A stretch of 18,023 nucleotides of DNA from assembly GCA_964415795.1 (NCBI GenBank), contig CAYQBN010000025.1, forward strand, positions 1 to 18,023. The letters run 5' to 3'. Source of the stretch: CALITV01 sp964415795 (GTDB lineage Bacteria > UBP6 > UBA1177 > JAKLFG01). The translations under genes were made by a program, and so were the position numbers. This document shows positions 1 to 6,784 of the stretch, in pieces. Every line of letters begins with the position of its first letter. The first letter of the stretch is position 1. The notes beneath the pieces were generated by a model. The model saw nothing but the letters and a program-made list of their open reading frames with translations, had not been told where the DNA came from and did not search any database.

Positions 1-232
1 GGTCAATGCTGAAGTTGTAAGTCGAAAGGCGGGTATAGTGTCGTACGACATCTATCTCGGAAAGTTCGGGAAGCGGGAGGCTGTCGCGCCGCAGATCGGC
101 GGGAAGGCTCTGCTCGACGCCCGCAAGGTCCTCCTGCGGCAAAGAGTACGCGATGCGTCCTGCGCGGCTTCGCTCGAAGATAAGGTCCTCGCGGAACTTG
201 ATATCGGTGATGCTGTTCACTGTGTGTGTCAT
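1..232 (-). CDS. gcvPB: Glycine dehydrogenase (decarboxylating) subunit 2, N-terminal part
   Basis: This is the 5' end of the gene for the second subunit of the two-subunit P-protein. With GcvPA it decarboxylates glycine using PLP and passes the aminomethyl group to lipoylated GcvH. Seventy-seven residues are visible before the window edge. They include the family's N-terminal pattern: LIFERSRAGR near residues 17-26, YSLPQEDL just after, and VVRHYTRLSTYNFSID at the end, which precedes the usual 'LGSCTMKYNPK' block in homologues. The PLP-binding lysine lies further downstream and is not visible. The ATG at 230-232 is only 2 nt after the gcvPA stop, so translation is probably coupled. The gene is cut by the window edge; nothing visible suggests damage. 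Confidence 0.9.
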   Translation of the reverse strand, partial: MTHTVNSITDIKFREDLIFERSRAGRIAYSLPQEDLAGVEQSLPADLRRDSLPLPELSEIDVVRHYTRLSTYNFSID

Positions 233-234
233 GG

Positions 235-1587
235 TTAGCCTCCAATCACTTTCGCGAGCGTTGCGGCAAAATGGTCGATGTCCTCGGGAGCATGGAGTTC
301 GGTCACGGCAGTGACGAGGACATTGTCGAGCGCCGGGTAGTACCGCGACGCCGGGATACCGGCGAGCACCCCTTCGGCGGCCATCTTCTCGACCACCTTC
401 TCGGCCTTCTCGGGAAGCAGAATCGCAAGTTCATTGTATCCGGGACCGCTGAAGGCGGGACGCGCCTTGGTCTTGGCGAGCGCCTTCACGAGAAGGTCGC
501 GTCGCTTCAGGTTCATGAGCGCCACCTTCCGGAGCCCCTCTTTGCCCATCGCCGCAAGGTACATCGAGACGGCAAGCGCCATGAGCCCCTGATTGGTGCA
601 GATGTTCGAGGTAGCCTTCTCTCGCTTGATGTGCTGTTCGCGCGCCGAGAGGGTGAGCACGAAACATTCCTTTCCTTCGCGGTCAACCGTCTTGCCTACG
701 AGCCGGCCGGGCATCTTGCGAACATGCTCGTTCTTCGCCGCGAAGAGCCCGACGCCGGGACCGCCGAAGTTGAGCGGGAGACCGAGCGGCTGCCCCTCCC
801 CCACCGCCACATCGGCCCCGAGGGCGCCGGGCGGGGTAAGGATGCCGAGAGTGGTCGTCTCGATCACCACTGGGATGAGCCACGCATCGGCCGCCCGAGC
901 CGCTTGAGCGACCGCGTGCAGGTTCTCTATCACGCCGAACCAGTTCGGGTACTGAAAGAGGACCGCCGCGGTGTCGGGCGTTATCTTGGCGAGCTCTTTG
1001 TCGGCGATCCGCCCCGTCTGGGGATCGGGCTCCATAAGGACCACCTCGCCCATGAACCCCGCAAGGTAGGTCTGGATCGTTTCACGGTAATGCGGATGGA
1101 GCGAAGCCGCCACGACGATGCGCGAACGCTTCTTGCGGTCGTTGCGAAGTGCCATCATCACCGCCTCGGCCGCCGCGGTGGCGCCGTCGTACATCGAGGC
1201 GTTCGAGACATCCATCGCAAAGAGGTTCGCCACCATCGTCTGGTATTCGAAGATGGCACGCAAAGTCCCCTGACTCGCCTCGGGTTGGTAGGGAGTGTAA
1301 GCGGTGTAGAACTCGCTCCGGAGGAGCATCTGATCAATGAATGAGGGGCTGTAGTGACGGTAACAGCCGCCGCCGAGGAACGAGCGCATCGCGGCACCGG
1401 CATTCTTCGAGCCGATCGTCTGCAGGTGCCGTTCTATCTCCATCTCGCTCATTGCGTGCGGGATCTTCGGCGGTTCTTTGAGCAGAACATTCTTGGGGAT
1501 GCAGGTAAAAAGGTCACGGACCGAGGCGACGCCGATGGCGTCGAGCATCTCTTTCACCTCGGCCGGAGTATTCGGCAGGTAACGCAT
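235..1587 (-). CDS. gcvPA: Glycine dehydrogenase (decarboxylating) subunit 1
   Basis: This is the first subunit of the split glycine decarboxylase (P-protein), about 450 residues as usual for GcvPA. The start MRYLPNTPAEVKEML, followed by FTCIPKNVLLK, FLGGGCYRHYSP and YTPYQPEASQGTLRAIFEYQ, is typical of the family. SNASMYDGATAAAEA, FQYPNWFG and the NICTNQGLMAL stretch follow. The start at 1587 is chosen because AAGGAGG lies 7 nt upstream and the homologous N terminus begins there. The same frame is open up to 1650, but that would add 21 low-complexity residues and would run through a terminator-like hairpin. The gene lies 75 nt after gcvH and 2 nt before gcvPB, so it belongs to the gcvT-H-PA-PB operon. 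The alpha2beta2 enzyme is cytoplasmic. Confidence 0.95.
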   Translation of the reverse strand: MRYLPNTPAEVKEMLDAIGVASVRDLFTCIPKNVLLKEPPKIPHAMSEMEIERHLQTIGSKNAGAAMRSFLGGGCYRHYSPSFIDQMLLRSEFYTAYTPYQPEASQGTLRAIFEYQTMVANLFAMDVSNASMYDGATAAAEAVMMALRNDRKKRSRIVVAASLHPHYRETIQTYLAGFMGEVVLMEPDPQTGRIADKELAKITPDTAAVLFQYPNWFGVIENLHAVAQAARAADAWLIPVVIETTTLGILTPPGALGADVAVGEGQPLGLPLNFGGPGVGLFAAKNEHVRKMPGRLVGKTVDREGKECFVLTLSAREQHIKREKATSNICTNQGLMALAVSMYLAAMGKEGLRKVALMNLKRRDLLVKALAKTKARPAFSGPGYNELAILLPEKAEKVVEKMAAEGVLAGIPASRYYPALDNVLVTAVTELHAPEDIDHFAATLAKVIGG

Positions 1588-1605
1588 GGGAAAGCCTCCT
1601 TCAGG

Positions 1606-1634
1606 AAAAAAGAGGGGAGAGCCGCGCCCTCCCC
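1606..1634 (-). terminator. Terminator-like hairpin between gcvH and gcvPA
   Basis: Read on the minus strand, GGGGAG (1634-1629) pairs perfectly with CTCCCC (1619-1614) around a 9-nt GC-rich loop, and is followed at once by TCTTTTTT. This has the shape of a small intrinsic terminator. It sits inside the gcv operon, directly before the gcvPA Shine-Dalgarno (1595-1601). It could attenuate transcription and lower GcvPA/PB relative to GcvT/H, or be a processing or pausing site. The stem is only 6 bp, so function is uncertain. Confidence 0.4.
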
Positions 1635-1662
1635 CGCTGGAACAACTCATGCCGGGATCTCA

Positions 1663-2064
1663 TCAATCACCCAGCTCTGCAAGGAACTTCTCGTAGGCCG
1701 CCGCATCCATGAGCGCCTTGAAGTCGGCATCCGAGTCGGACTTGATCTCGTAGAGCCATCCGTCGCCATAGCAATCGCTGTTGAGCGTCTCGGGTGCGTC
1801 GTTGAGCACCGCGCCGTTCTCGGCGGTCACCGTACCGGCGACCGGGTTGAAGACATCTTCCGAGGATTTGACCGTTTCAATGGTGCAGATGCTTTCCTCT
1901 TTCGCGAAGGTGCTGTCCACCTCGGGAAGGCTCACATAGGTGACATCGCCGATGTGCTTCGCCGCATAATCGCTGATGCCGACCCGATACTTGTTGTTAC
2001 CGAGACTCTTCACCCATTCGTGCGTCTTGGTGTACCGAAGGTCTTTGGGAACCAGATACGACAT
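1663..2064 (-). CDS. gcvH: Glycine cleavage system H protein
   Basis: GcvH carries the lipoyl arm that takes the aminomethyl group from the P-protein and shuttles it to GcvT and then to dihydrolipoyl dehydrogenase. The protein is 133 residues, the usual size. It starts with a typical stretch (YTKTHEWVK at residues 11-19), has the IGDVTYVSLPEV strand, and has the lipoylation loop IETVKSSEDVFNPVAG, with the modified lysine at residue 66. The C-terminal GWLYEIK and ALMDAAAYEKFLAEL are also standard. AGGAGG stands 5 nt before the ATG. It lies 46 nt after gcvT and is followed by a terminator-like hairpin before gcvPA. No lipoate ligase or L-protein gene is present in the window. Confidence 0.96.
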   Translation of the reverse strand: MSYLVPKDLRYTKTHEWVKSLGNNKYRVGISDYAAKHIGDVTYVSLPEVDSTFAKEESICTIETVKSSEDVFNPVAGTVTAENGAVLNDAPETLNSDCYGDGWLYEIKSDSDADFKALMDAAAYEKFLAELGD

Positions 2065-2110
2065 GACAACCTCCTCAAGTTCTTTCCGTTATTCTTTCGC
2101 TATAGCCTTT

Positions 2111-3220
2111 TCATAGAAACGCCGACATCTTCTTGCGTGAAGTCCCCTTCCACAACGGGTTCTCCGCGATCGTCGCGGCGAACTCCTCCCCCTTCTCGTT
2201 ACGAAGCACGACTTGCGTGCCGACCGCAAGCGAGCGCGTCGTCCTCACGAATCCGGCCGGTTTCTTGCCGAGAGAAACGGCAAGCGCGTCGCTCACCACT
2301 TCGCCACAGGCCGTCCCCTCGACGACAACCTTCGCGTGAGAACCCGGTTTACGCCGTCCTTCGGCAACGAAGGGATAGACGAAGAAGGATCCTTTTTTCT
2401 CCTCAAGCGCCTTTTTACCGATGAACTCGTGGTCATAGTTTATTGCGAACTCCCACGGCGTGCCCACCGCTGGAATATCAGGACGAATCTCATGGCCGTG
2501 GAGCGGGAGCCCCGCCTCGAGCCGGAGCGTGTCGCGCGCCCCGAGTCCCGCCGCCGTGATACCGAATTCAGCCCCTGCCGCCATGAGAAGGTCCCAGAGC
2601 GCCTTCGTCTTTTCGATGGGGCAGTAGATCTCGAAGCCAACCTCACCGGTATAGCCAGTGCGCGAGAGGAGACACTTCACCCCGCCGAGCGTCACCTCGG
2701 GAATGAAGCGGAAGAACTTGAGTTCGGCGATCGCGTCGGCGCCGACGAGTTTTGCGATGACCTTCGGCGCGGTCGGTCCCTGCAGATCGAGCTTGCCGGT
2801 GGCGGCGCTGATGTTCTCCACCTTCACATCGCCGGTTGCGTGCCGTTTGAGCCACTCGTAGTCGCCATCCTGCGTGCCGGCGTTCACCACGAGCATCCAG
2901 CGATCGGCACTAAACCGATAGACGATGCAGTCGTCCACCACGCCGCCCTGCTCGTTGAGCATGAAGTTATACATCGCCTGACCGTCGGTCATCGTCGTGA
3001 CCGCGTTGGTGAGCAGGCGGTTCCAAAAAGCGAGGCTGTCCTTCCCGGACACGATGAATTCGCCCATGTGACAGATGTCGAAGAGTCCGCACGCCTCACG
3101 GACCGCGACATGTTCCTTTATCTGTCCCGTCGGATACCAGAGCGGCATGTTCCAGCCGCCGAACTCCCCCATCGTCGCACCGAGCGCCCGGTGCGTCTCG
3201 AAAAGCGGTGTCTTGTGCAT
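2111..3220 (-). CDS. gcvT: Aminomethyltransferase (glycine cleavage system T protein)
   Basis: GcvT moves the methylene group from aminomethyl-lipoyl GcvH to tetrahydrofolate, releasing ammonia and forming 5,10-methylene-THF. The protein has 369 residues, the normal length. Visible family features are the start KTPLFETHRALGATMGEFGGW, CGLFDICHMGEF, and GGVVDDCIVYRF near residues 92-103, which carries the conserved folate-site aspartate. RTGYTGEVGFEIY, LGARDTLRLEAGLPLHGHE and a C-terminal barrel domain ending in NPLWKGTSRKK follow. AAGGAGAA lies 7 nt before the ATG at 3218-3220. It is the first gene of the gcv operon, behind its own promoter at 3266-3294. The leader is only about 40 nt, too short for a tandem glycine riboswitch. 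Confidence 0.96.
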   Translation of the reverse strand: MHKTPLFETHRALGATMGEFGGWNMPLWYPTGQIKEHVAVREACGLFDICHMGEFIVSGKDSLAFWNRLLTNAVTTMTDGQAMYNFMLNEQGGVVDDCIVYRFSADRWMLVVNAGTQDGDYEWLKRHATGDVKVENISAATGKLDLQGPTAPKVIAKLVGADAIAELKFFRFIPEVTLGGVKCLLSRTGYTGEVGFEIYCPIEKTKALWDLLMAAGAEFGITAAGLGARDTLRLEAGLPLHGHEIRPDIPAVGTPWEFAINYDHEFIGKKALEEKKGSFFVYPFVAEGRRKPGSHAKVVVEGTACGEVVSDALAVSLGKKPAGFVRTTRSLAVGTQVVLRNEKGEEFAATIAENPLWKGTSRKKMSAFL

Positions 3221-3265
3221 GCGCCGTTCTCCTTATGTGAGCAATCGGTAACAGCTCCGGGGTGG

Positions 3266-3294
3266 GTTATAGTAACCGCGCCACCGTTTGGCAA
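3266..3294 (-). promoter_or_regulatory. Predicted sigma70-type promoter of the gcv operon
   Basis: On the minus strand, TTGCCA (3294-3289) is separated by exactly 17 nt from TATAAC (3271-3266). It lies between the groEL terminator and the gcvT start, so gcv transcription appears independent of groESL. The predicted start of transcription is near 3259, giving a leader of roughly 40 nt. Confidence 0.65.
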
Positions 3295-3327
3295 GAAAAA
3301 TGGAGATGGACCATGCCGAGTCCTACG

Positions 3328-3353
3328 AAAAAGCCCCTCCGCGAGGGAGGGGC
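3328..3353 (-). terminator. Intrinsic terminator of the groES-groEL operon
   Basis: On the minus strand an 8-bp perfect stem, GGAGGGGC/GCCCCTCC (3346-3353 with 3333-3340), closes on a 5-nt loop and is followed by a run of five T. It lies about 27 nt past the groEL stop codon. It separates groESL from the gcv operon. Confidence 0.85.
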
Positions 3354-3379
3354 CGGTAAGGGGAAGAGGAAAACGGGAA

Positions 3380-5020
3380 TCAATAGTCGTCCATGCCGCC
3401 CATGCCGCCACCGGGCATCGCCGGAGCCGCCGCCTTCTTTTCGGGCTTCTCGACGATGACCGCCTCGGTGGTAAGAAGCGTCGAGGCGATCGAAGCGGCG
3501 TTGAGGAGCGCATGCTTCGCCACTTTGGTGGGATCGATGATGCCAGCGGCGATCATGTCCTTGTACTCGTCGGCCGCCGCATCGTAACCGAAGTTGTAGT
3601 CCTTGTTCTCGAGCACCTTGTTGACGACGATCGAGCCATCCACGCCAGCGTTCTGGGCGATCTGGCGGATCGGCGACTCGAGCGCCTTCTTCACGATCTC
3701 GATACCCGCCTTTTCGTCCTGATCGGCCGGCTGGAGGGAAGTGAGGTCCTCGCGGGCACGGAGCAGGGCCACGCCGCCACCCGGAACGATGCCTTCCTCG
3801 ACCGCGGCACGGGTCGCATGGAGCGCGTCGTCCACGCGGTCCTTCTTCTCCTTCATCTCAACCTCGGTCGCCGCGCCGACCTTGATGACCGCGACGCCGC
3901 CCGCCAACTTCGCGAGCCGCTCCTGAAGCTTCTCCTTGTCGTAGGTGGAGGTGGTCTCCTCGATCTGCGCCTTTATCTGCTTGATGCGCGCCTCGATGTC
4001 CTTCTTCTTGCCGGCACCGTCAACGATGGTGGTGTTCTCCTTCTCGATGATGACCTTCTTCGCGGTGCCGAGCCGGTCCATCGTGACATTCTCGAGTTTG
4101 TGGCCGAGTTCCTCGCTCACGAACTGGCCACCGGTAAGGATCGCGATGTCCTCGAGCATCGCCTTGCGGCGGTCACCGAAGTCGGGCGCCTTGACCGCGG
4201 CGACATTGAGCACGCCACGCAGTTTGTTGACGACGAGCGTCGCGAGCGCTTCGCCCTCAACATCCTCGGCGATGATGAGGAGCGGCTTGCTCGAGCGTGC
4301 GATGCTCTCGAGCAAAGGAACGATGTCCTTGAGGCTCGAGATCTTCTTGTCGTAGATGAGGATCGCCGGGTTCTCGAGGACGCACTTCATCTTCTCGGCG
4401 TCGGTGATGAAGTAGGGGCTGATGTAGCCGCGGTCGAACTGCATGCCTTCGACCGTCTCGAGCGTCGTCTCGATGCCCTTGGCCTCTTCGACGGTGATGA
4501 CGCCTTCCTTGCCGACCTTATCCATCGCCTCGGCGATGATCTTGCCGATCTCCTTGTCGTTGTTCGCCGACACGGTACCGACAGATGCGATCTCATCGAA
4601 CTTGCTTATCTTCTTGCTCTTCTTGTCAAGGGACTTGACGACAACTTCGACCGCCTTGTCGATGCCGCGCTTGATGCCCATCGGATTGTAGCCGGCGGTG
4701 ACATACTTGTAGCCTTCAGTGATGATCGCCTGCGCGAGGACCGTCGCGGTGGTGGTGCCGTCACCGGCGGTGTCGGAGGTCTTCGAAGCGACCTCTTTCA
4801 CCAGTTGCGCGCCGACATTCTCGACCTTGTCCTCGAGAGAGATCTCTTTCGCGACGGTGACGCCGTCCTTGGTTATCTTCGGGGCGCCGAACGACTTTTC
4901 CATGCCGACATTGCGCCCTTTGGGCCCCAGCGTGATCTTGACGGCATCGGCCATCTTGTTCACACCGGCCAACACTTTGCTCTGCGCATCGGATCCGTAG
5001 AATATGAGTTTCGCTGCCAT
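3380..5020 (-). CDS. groEL: Chaperonin GroEL (60 kDa)
   Basis: GroEL forms the double heptameric ring that folds cytoplasmic proteins with ATP and the GroES lid. The protein has 546 residues and is colinear with the family throughout. It has VTLGPKGRN-type ITLGPKGRNV near residue 30, FGAPKITKDGVTVAKEI, and GDGTTTATVLAQAI with the ATP-site aspartate near residue 87. It also has NPMGIKRGIDKAV, the apical segment KAPDFGDRRKAMLEDIA, and RAAVEEGIVPGGGVALL near residue 400. The C terminus is a short Gly/Met tail, PGGGMGGMDDY. AAGGAGGA precedes the ATG by about 6 nt, and groES ends 15 nt upstream. Expression should follow the CIRCE/HrcA control seen upstream of groES. A strong intrinsic terminator follows. 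Confidence 0.98.
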   Translation of the reverse strand: MAAKLIFYGSDAQSKVLAGVNKMADAVKITLGPKGRNVGMEKSFGAPKITKDGVTVAKEISLEDKVENVGAQLVKEVASKTSDTAGDGTTTATVLAQAIITEGYKYVTAGYNPMGIKRGIDKAVEVVVKSLDKKSKKISKFDEIASVGTVSANNDKEIGKIIAEAMDKVGKEGVITVEEAKGIETTLETVEGMQFDRGYISPYFITDAEKMKCVLENPAILIYDKKISSLKDIVPLLESIARSSKPLLIIAEDVEGEALATLVVNKLRGVLNVAAVKAPDFGDRRKAMLEDIAILTGGQFVSEELGHKLENVTMDRLGTAKKVIIEKENTTIVDGAGKKKDIEARIKQIKAQIEETTSTYDKEKLQERLAKLAGGVAVIKVGAATEVEMKEKKDRVDDALHATRAAVEEGIVPGGGVALLRAREDLTSLQPADQDEKAGIEIVKKALESPIRQIAQNAGVDGSIVVNKVLENKDYNFGYDAAADEYKDMIAAGIIDPTKVAKHALLNAASIASTLLTTEAVIVEKPEKKAAAPAMPGGGMGGMDDY

Positions 5021-5035
5021 GGGATTCCTCCTTCG

Positions 5036-5332
5036 TTATTTCTTGGTTTCTACTATCGCAAGCACATCCTCTTCACGGAGGATGAGGTGCTCTTCGCCGT
5101 CTATCTTGACCTCGGTCCCGCCATAGCGGCTGAAGAGGACGCGATCTCCCTTCTTCACTTCCATCTTGGAACGCTCGCCGTTCTCGAGCAGTTTGCCGGG
5201 GCCGACGGCAACGACTTCTCCTTGGATCGGTTTTTCTTTCGCCGTGTCGGGAATGATGATGCCTCCCTTGGTGACCGTCTCGCTTTCGAGACGCTTCACG
5301 ATGATGCGATCATGGAGCGGTTTCAGGTTCAT
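5036..5332 (-). CDS. groES: Co-chaperonin GroES (10 kDa)
   Basis: GroES is the heptameric lid of the GroEL chamber. The protein is 98 residues. It starts MNLKPLHDRIIVKRLE and contains the mobile loop ETVTKGGIIIPDTAKEKP (about residues 17-34) that binds the GroEL apical domain. VVAVGPG, VKKGDRVLFSRYGGTEVKIDGEE and an ILREEDVLAIVE C terminus follow. The start at 5332 has GAGGAGG 5 nt upstream; the frame stays open for 18 more codons, but these lie in the leader and do not match the family. It is the first gene of a groES-groEL operon with a strong promoter and a CIRCE operator upstream. Confidence 0.97.
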   Translation of the reverse strand: MNLKPLHDRIIVKRLESETVTKGGIIIPDTAKEKPIQGEVVAVGPGKLLENGERSKMEVKKGDRVLFSRYGGTEVKIDGEEHLILREEDVLAIVETKK

Positions 5333-5384
5333 GGATACCTCCTCTATCCGTTGGTTGTTAAGGTTCCAATGTAAATTCAAAAAC

Positions 5385-5411
5385 ATAGCACTCGGAAAGA
5401 CCGACTGCTAA
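5385..5411 (-). promoter_or_regulatory. CIRCE element (HrcA operator)
   Basis: The plus strand reads ATAGCACTC, nine bases, GACTGCTAA. The CIRCE consensus is TTAGCACTC-N9-GAGTGCTAA, so each arm differs at one base and the spacer is exactly right. It begins just downstream of the groES -10 box, overlapping the expected transcription start, where bound HrcA would block initiation. No hrcA gene is in the window; its presence elsewhere is inferred. Confidence 0.85.
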
Positions 5412-5417
5412 CGGCGG

Positions 5418-5447
5418 TGTATATAGTCATGCATCAACGGTTGTCAA
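5418..5447 (-). promoter_or_regulatory. Predicted promoter of groES-groEL
   Basis: On the minus strand a perfect TTGACA (5447-5442) is followed by TATATA after 16 nt, or TATACA after 18 nt (the two -10 choices overlap at 5418-5425). The CIRCE element follows immediately. This is a strong housekeeping promoter under repressor control, not a sigma32-type one. Confidence 0.75.
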
Positions 5448-5485
5448 GTCTTTGGTCTGCTGAGGAACCCCCGACCTGCCGTTAG

Positions 5486-5514
5486 TTGACTCTTCTCTGC
5501 GCTTCCGCTATGGT
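5486..5514 (+). promoter_or_regulatory. Predicted promoter of the mla locus
   Basis: TTGACT (5486-5491), a 17-nt spacer and TATGGT (5509-5514) lie just upstream of mlaE. The predicted start near 5521 gives a leader of about 20 nt. This promoter stands back to back with the groES promoter; the two -35 boxes are 38 nt apart. Confidence 0.6.
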
Positions 5515-5540
5515 GAGTATCAGAGGAACGAGGAGATCTC

Positions 5541-6326
5541 ATGAACAACTGGATCGAGCGGCTTGGGGCTGTCGCGATCGAACAATGGCGTGAACTCTCG
5601 CGCCTCCTCGGGTTCGCGGGAAGGGTGTTCCGCCGCCTCTTCTCCCCTTCCACCTACCGGCCGGTCACCGTCGAGATCCTCACGATCCAAATATATTTTA
5701 CCGCCGTTCAACTTCTCGGATTCTTCGTGATCATCTCGGTCATCTTCGGATCTCTCTTCCTCGGCATGACGCTTTTTGTCATCAAAGAGATCGGGCTTAC
5801 CCCCTATATCGGCAATTTCATCGCCGGCGTCGTCATCCTCGAGATGGCACCGCTCGCTACCGTGTTCCTCATAGCGCTCCGGAGCGGATCGGCCATCAAT
5901 GCCGAGATGGCGGTCATGAAGGTGAACCGCGAACTCGACGCGCTTGAGGCGTTCGGAATCGACATCGCCAACTACCTCTTCATCCCCCGCATCATCGGAG
6001 TGATGACGAGCGTTATCCTCCTCTCGGCCCTCTTTGCGCTCATCGTCACTTTGTCGGGGCTTCTCTTTTCGGCATTCATCTTCGACATGGGGGTCAATAC
6101 CTACGCCGAGATCATCGCCAAGGCGATAGAATACAAGGATTTCCTCATCCTCGCCGTCAAAAGCGCGGCGTTCGGTTTCTTCGTCGCCTTCATACCACTC
6201 TACTATGGATCTCGTGCCGGCTACCACCTGACGGCGGTGCCGGTGTCGGTGCTCCGGGGCATGGTCAATGTGTTCATAGCGATCGTCGTCATCGAGGTGT
6301 TGTCATTAGTTGCCCGATTTCTATAA
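5541..6326 (+). CDS. mlaE: MlaE-family ABC permease (phospholipid transport)
   Basis: This is the inner-membrane permease of an MCE/Mla phospholipid transporter, 261 residues, normal for the family. The N terminus is an amphipathic interface helix followed by the conserved membrane region. Hydrophobic segments lie near residues 55-80, 92-113, 150-180 and 205-222, with a last one at 240-258. The hallmark loop RSGSAINAEMAVMKVNREL, then DALEAFGID (residues 114-141), matches the permease consensus 'RxGxAIAAELGTMKVxEQIDALExMGxDP'. It contacts the ATPase. FIPRIIG follows as usual. AGGAGA precedes the ATG by 6 nt. The next gene is where the ATPase MlaF would be expected, but a short degenerate version is found there, and its reading frame begins inside the mlaE 3' end. 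Confidence 0.93.
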   Translation: MNNWIERLGAVAIEQWRELSRLLGFAGRVFRRLFSPSTYRPVTVEILTIQIYFTAVQLLGFFVIISVIFGSLFLGMTLFVIKEIGLTPYIGNFIAGVVILEMAPLATVFLIALRSGSAINAEMAVMKVNRELDALEAFGIDIANYLFIPRIIGVMTSVILLSALFALIVTLSGLLFSAFIFDMGVNTYAEIIAKAIEYKDFLILAVKSAAFGFFVAFIPLYYGSRAGYHLTAVPVSVLRGMVNVFIAIVVIEVLSLVARFL

Positions 6327-6784
6327 GACTTTTTCCTTCCGAGGAAGCGCTTCGCGAGGCGCTCTCCGCACTTCGGACCACGCTCGGCCCCCGCTATGCG
6401 CCCGTCTCGGAAGAGATACCGCTCCTCTCAAACCTCTCGGTCTTCCAAAACATCGCCCTCATCCGCCAATACCACGAACGCATCGCCGCCGAAGAGGCAC
6501 GCGCCGCGACTACGGCGCTCCTCGAGCGCTTCGACCTCTGCCATCTCGCCGCGAAACGCCCCTACGACCTCAGCGACTGGGAACTGTTCCTCGTAAAGAT
6601 CCTTCGCGCCTCTCAGCGGCACGAGGCGGCGATCGTCATAGACCGTCCTTTTGCACAGGTGGGAGAGCTCTCCGGCATCGCGCCGATCAAAAAGGCCTTG
6701 GATCGCCTTGACTTCCCCGGCATCGAGGCTATCATCATCGGATACGAATGGAACCGCGTGCACTACGAGGCCGATGAACTATAG
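6305..6784 (+). CDS. Truncated, degenerate MlaF-like ABC ATPase domain protein (probable ATT start)
   Basis: An open frame of 159 codons lies between mlaE and mlaD. Its product aligns with the second half of MlaF. PLLSNLSVFQNIALIRQY matches the region after the MlaF Q-loop ('ALFTDMNVFDNVAYPLRE'), and LLERFDLCHLAAKRPYDLSD matches the helix leading to the signature motif. ATP-site residues are lost: no Walker A P-loop exists, LSGG is LSDW, the Walker B 'FDEPF' is IDRPF (Glu to Arg), and the H-loop 'VVSHD' is IIGYE. About 90 residues of the nucleotide-binding core are missing. The frame has no early ATG, GTG or TTG; ATT at 6305 has GAGG 7 nt upstream, inside mlaE. The 3' end overlaps mlaD by 11 nt, which favours translation. 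It cannot hydrolyse ATP by the usual mechanism. A structural or regulatory partner of MlaE, or a decaying gene, are both possible. The MlaF relationship is inferred from order and motif spacing. Confidence 0.72.
   Translation: MSCPISIRLFPSEEALREALSALRTTLGPRYAPVSEEIPLLSNLSVFQNIALIRQYHERIAAEEARAATTALLERFDLCHLAAKRPYDLSDWELFLVKILRASQRHEAAIVIDRPFAQVGELSGIAPIKKALDRLDFPGIEAIIIGYEWNRVHYEADEL

Noticed and set aside
235..1650. A longer gcvPA reading starting at 1650
   Set aside because: The extra 21 residues are not found in the family, and the start at 1587 has a near-perfect Shine-Dalgarno; the extension would also cover the hairpin region.
2213..5374. A very long open frame on the plus strand opposite gcvT and groES-groEL
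   Set aside because: It lies wholly antisense to unmistakable genes, has a composition rich in Arg, Asp and Leu typical of reverse-frame translation of GC-rich genes, and shows no recognisable domain or own ribosome-binding site.
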